NCBI RefSeq assembly: GCF_000428725.1
Contig: NZ_KE386791.1
Location: 354,208 to 418,207 of the forward strand
Source: Psychromonas aquimarina ATCC BAA-1526
GTDB lineage: Bacteria > Pseudomonadota > Gammaproteobacteria > Enterobacterales > Psychromonadaceae
Reading direction: 5' to 3'
DNA: 64,000 nt
The position numbers and the translations under genes are program-made. Of this stretch, positions 63,769 to 64,000 are shown in pieces. Under the pieces are notes generated by a model that was not told the DNA's origin, did no database searches, and saw only the letters and a list, made by a program, of their open reading frames with translations. The first letter of the stretch is position 1; every line of letters begins with the position of its first letter.

Positions 63769-64000
63769 TTACAGAACAAAATACGGTTCATTTTCAACTG
63801 CATTTAAACATTCCTGCATTGAAAACTCTTTATGTAACTCGCACCATTTACCGTTGTAACGCATATAAGATACATTAAATTTTTCATCGCCTACATATAC
63901 CATTCTTGCAAATTTGATTTCAAAACTGGGAGAAATAGCATTTTCTCCCGGGCTATTGTAGATTGCGCAAAAATAAAAAGAATTTCCATACCATTTTGAA
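63769..64000 (-). CDS. Partial hypothetical protein, truncated by the right window edge
   Basis: The last 76 codons of a minus-strand gene; the start is outside the window. The product ends with SMQECLNAVENEPYFVL and contains FARMVYVGDEKFNVSYMRYNG. Beta-rich, cysteines at CAIYN and WCELH. No family recognised. It is not a full open reading frame with a start here, which may be why it is easily missed. Confidence 0.55.
   Translation of the reverse strand, partial: SKWYGNSFYFCAIYNSPGENAISPSFEIKFARMVYVGDEKFNVSYMRYNGKWCELHKEFSMQECLNAVENEPYFVL

Noticed and set aside
1-64000. tRNA or rRNA genes
   Set aside because: I found no T-loop GGTTCRANNCC with matching acceptor arms and no rRNA-like stretch by eye; a tRNAscan would be needed to exclude a diverged one.

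Overview
The window is a 64 kb piece of a gammaproteobacterial chromosome of moderate-to-low GC. It carries a gram-negative envelope set (TamA/TamB, MltC, two L,D-transpeptidase-fold proteins), marine-type transport genes (a TAXI-TRAP system, ProXWV for osmoprotectants) and, most tellingly, a MatP homologue with perfect matS sites and a dif site. MatP/matS is a trait of the enteric-Vibrio-Pasteurella-Aeromonas-Psychromonas side of the Gammaproteobacteria. A marine Psychromonas-like genus is my guess, not something the sequence proves.

Layout. 1-9.99 kb: tail of tamA, tamB, a TAXI-TRAP transporter and the nucleoside hydrolase rihA. 10.1-16.8 kb is the replication terminus: matP flanked by matS sites, an inserted AAA/STAND-type ATPase followed by a duplicated matP tail with a third matS, a divergent PRPP-synthetase-like gene bracketed by ~370-bp diverged direct repeats that end in LexA-like boxes, a tandem array of 82-bp hairpin units, dif at 15263-15290, a second inverted dif-like site, and two small ORFs. 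Coding density here is very low. 16.8-25.9 kb: chemoreceptor, double-SnoaL lipoprotein, qorB with a divergent LysR gene, a phosphofructokinase remnant, emrD, a methyltransferase, and a frameshifted FKBP gene next to a MITE-like element. 26.0-31.6 kb: ffs (SRP RNA), RNase Z, a secreted hypothetical protein, and the proX-proW-proV operon. 32-38.9 kb: a TetR/SRPBCC pair, yddG, small hypothetical proteins, a GNAT, a periplasmic binding protein and mltC. 39.2-43.6 kb: a likely horizontally acquired pair, a 1257-residue nuclease-STAND NTPase (Avs-like) and a 130-residue protein. 43.9-51.9 kb: small housekeeping and accessory genes, then nupC. 52.3-58.0 kb: a VWA lipoprotein, ECF-type sigma factor and membrane protein operon, then two solute-binding-like proteins. 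58.5-64 kb: ribA, ydhR and a small membrane gene with a divergent LysR gene, a secreted trypsin-like protease, a GNAT, an L,D-transpeptidase-like protein and the end of an unidentified gene.

How it fits together. Right of dif most genes lie on the minus strand, as expected if the fork moves leftward toward dif; left of dif the strands are mixed. A REP/BIME-like palindrome family is scattered through intergenic gaps right of dif. The two places I would look first for new biology are the matP-ATPase-LexA-repeat-dif terminus locus and the STAND NTPase pair.
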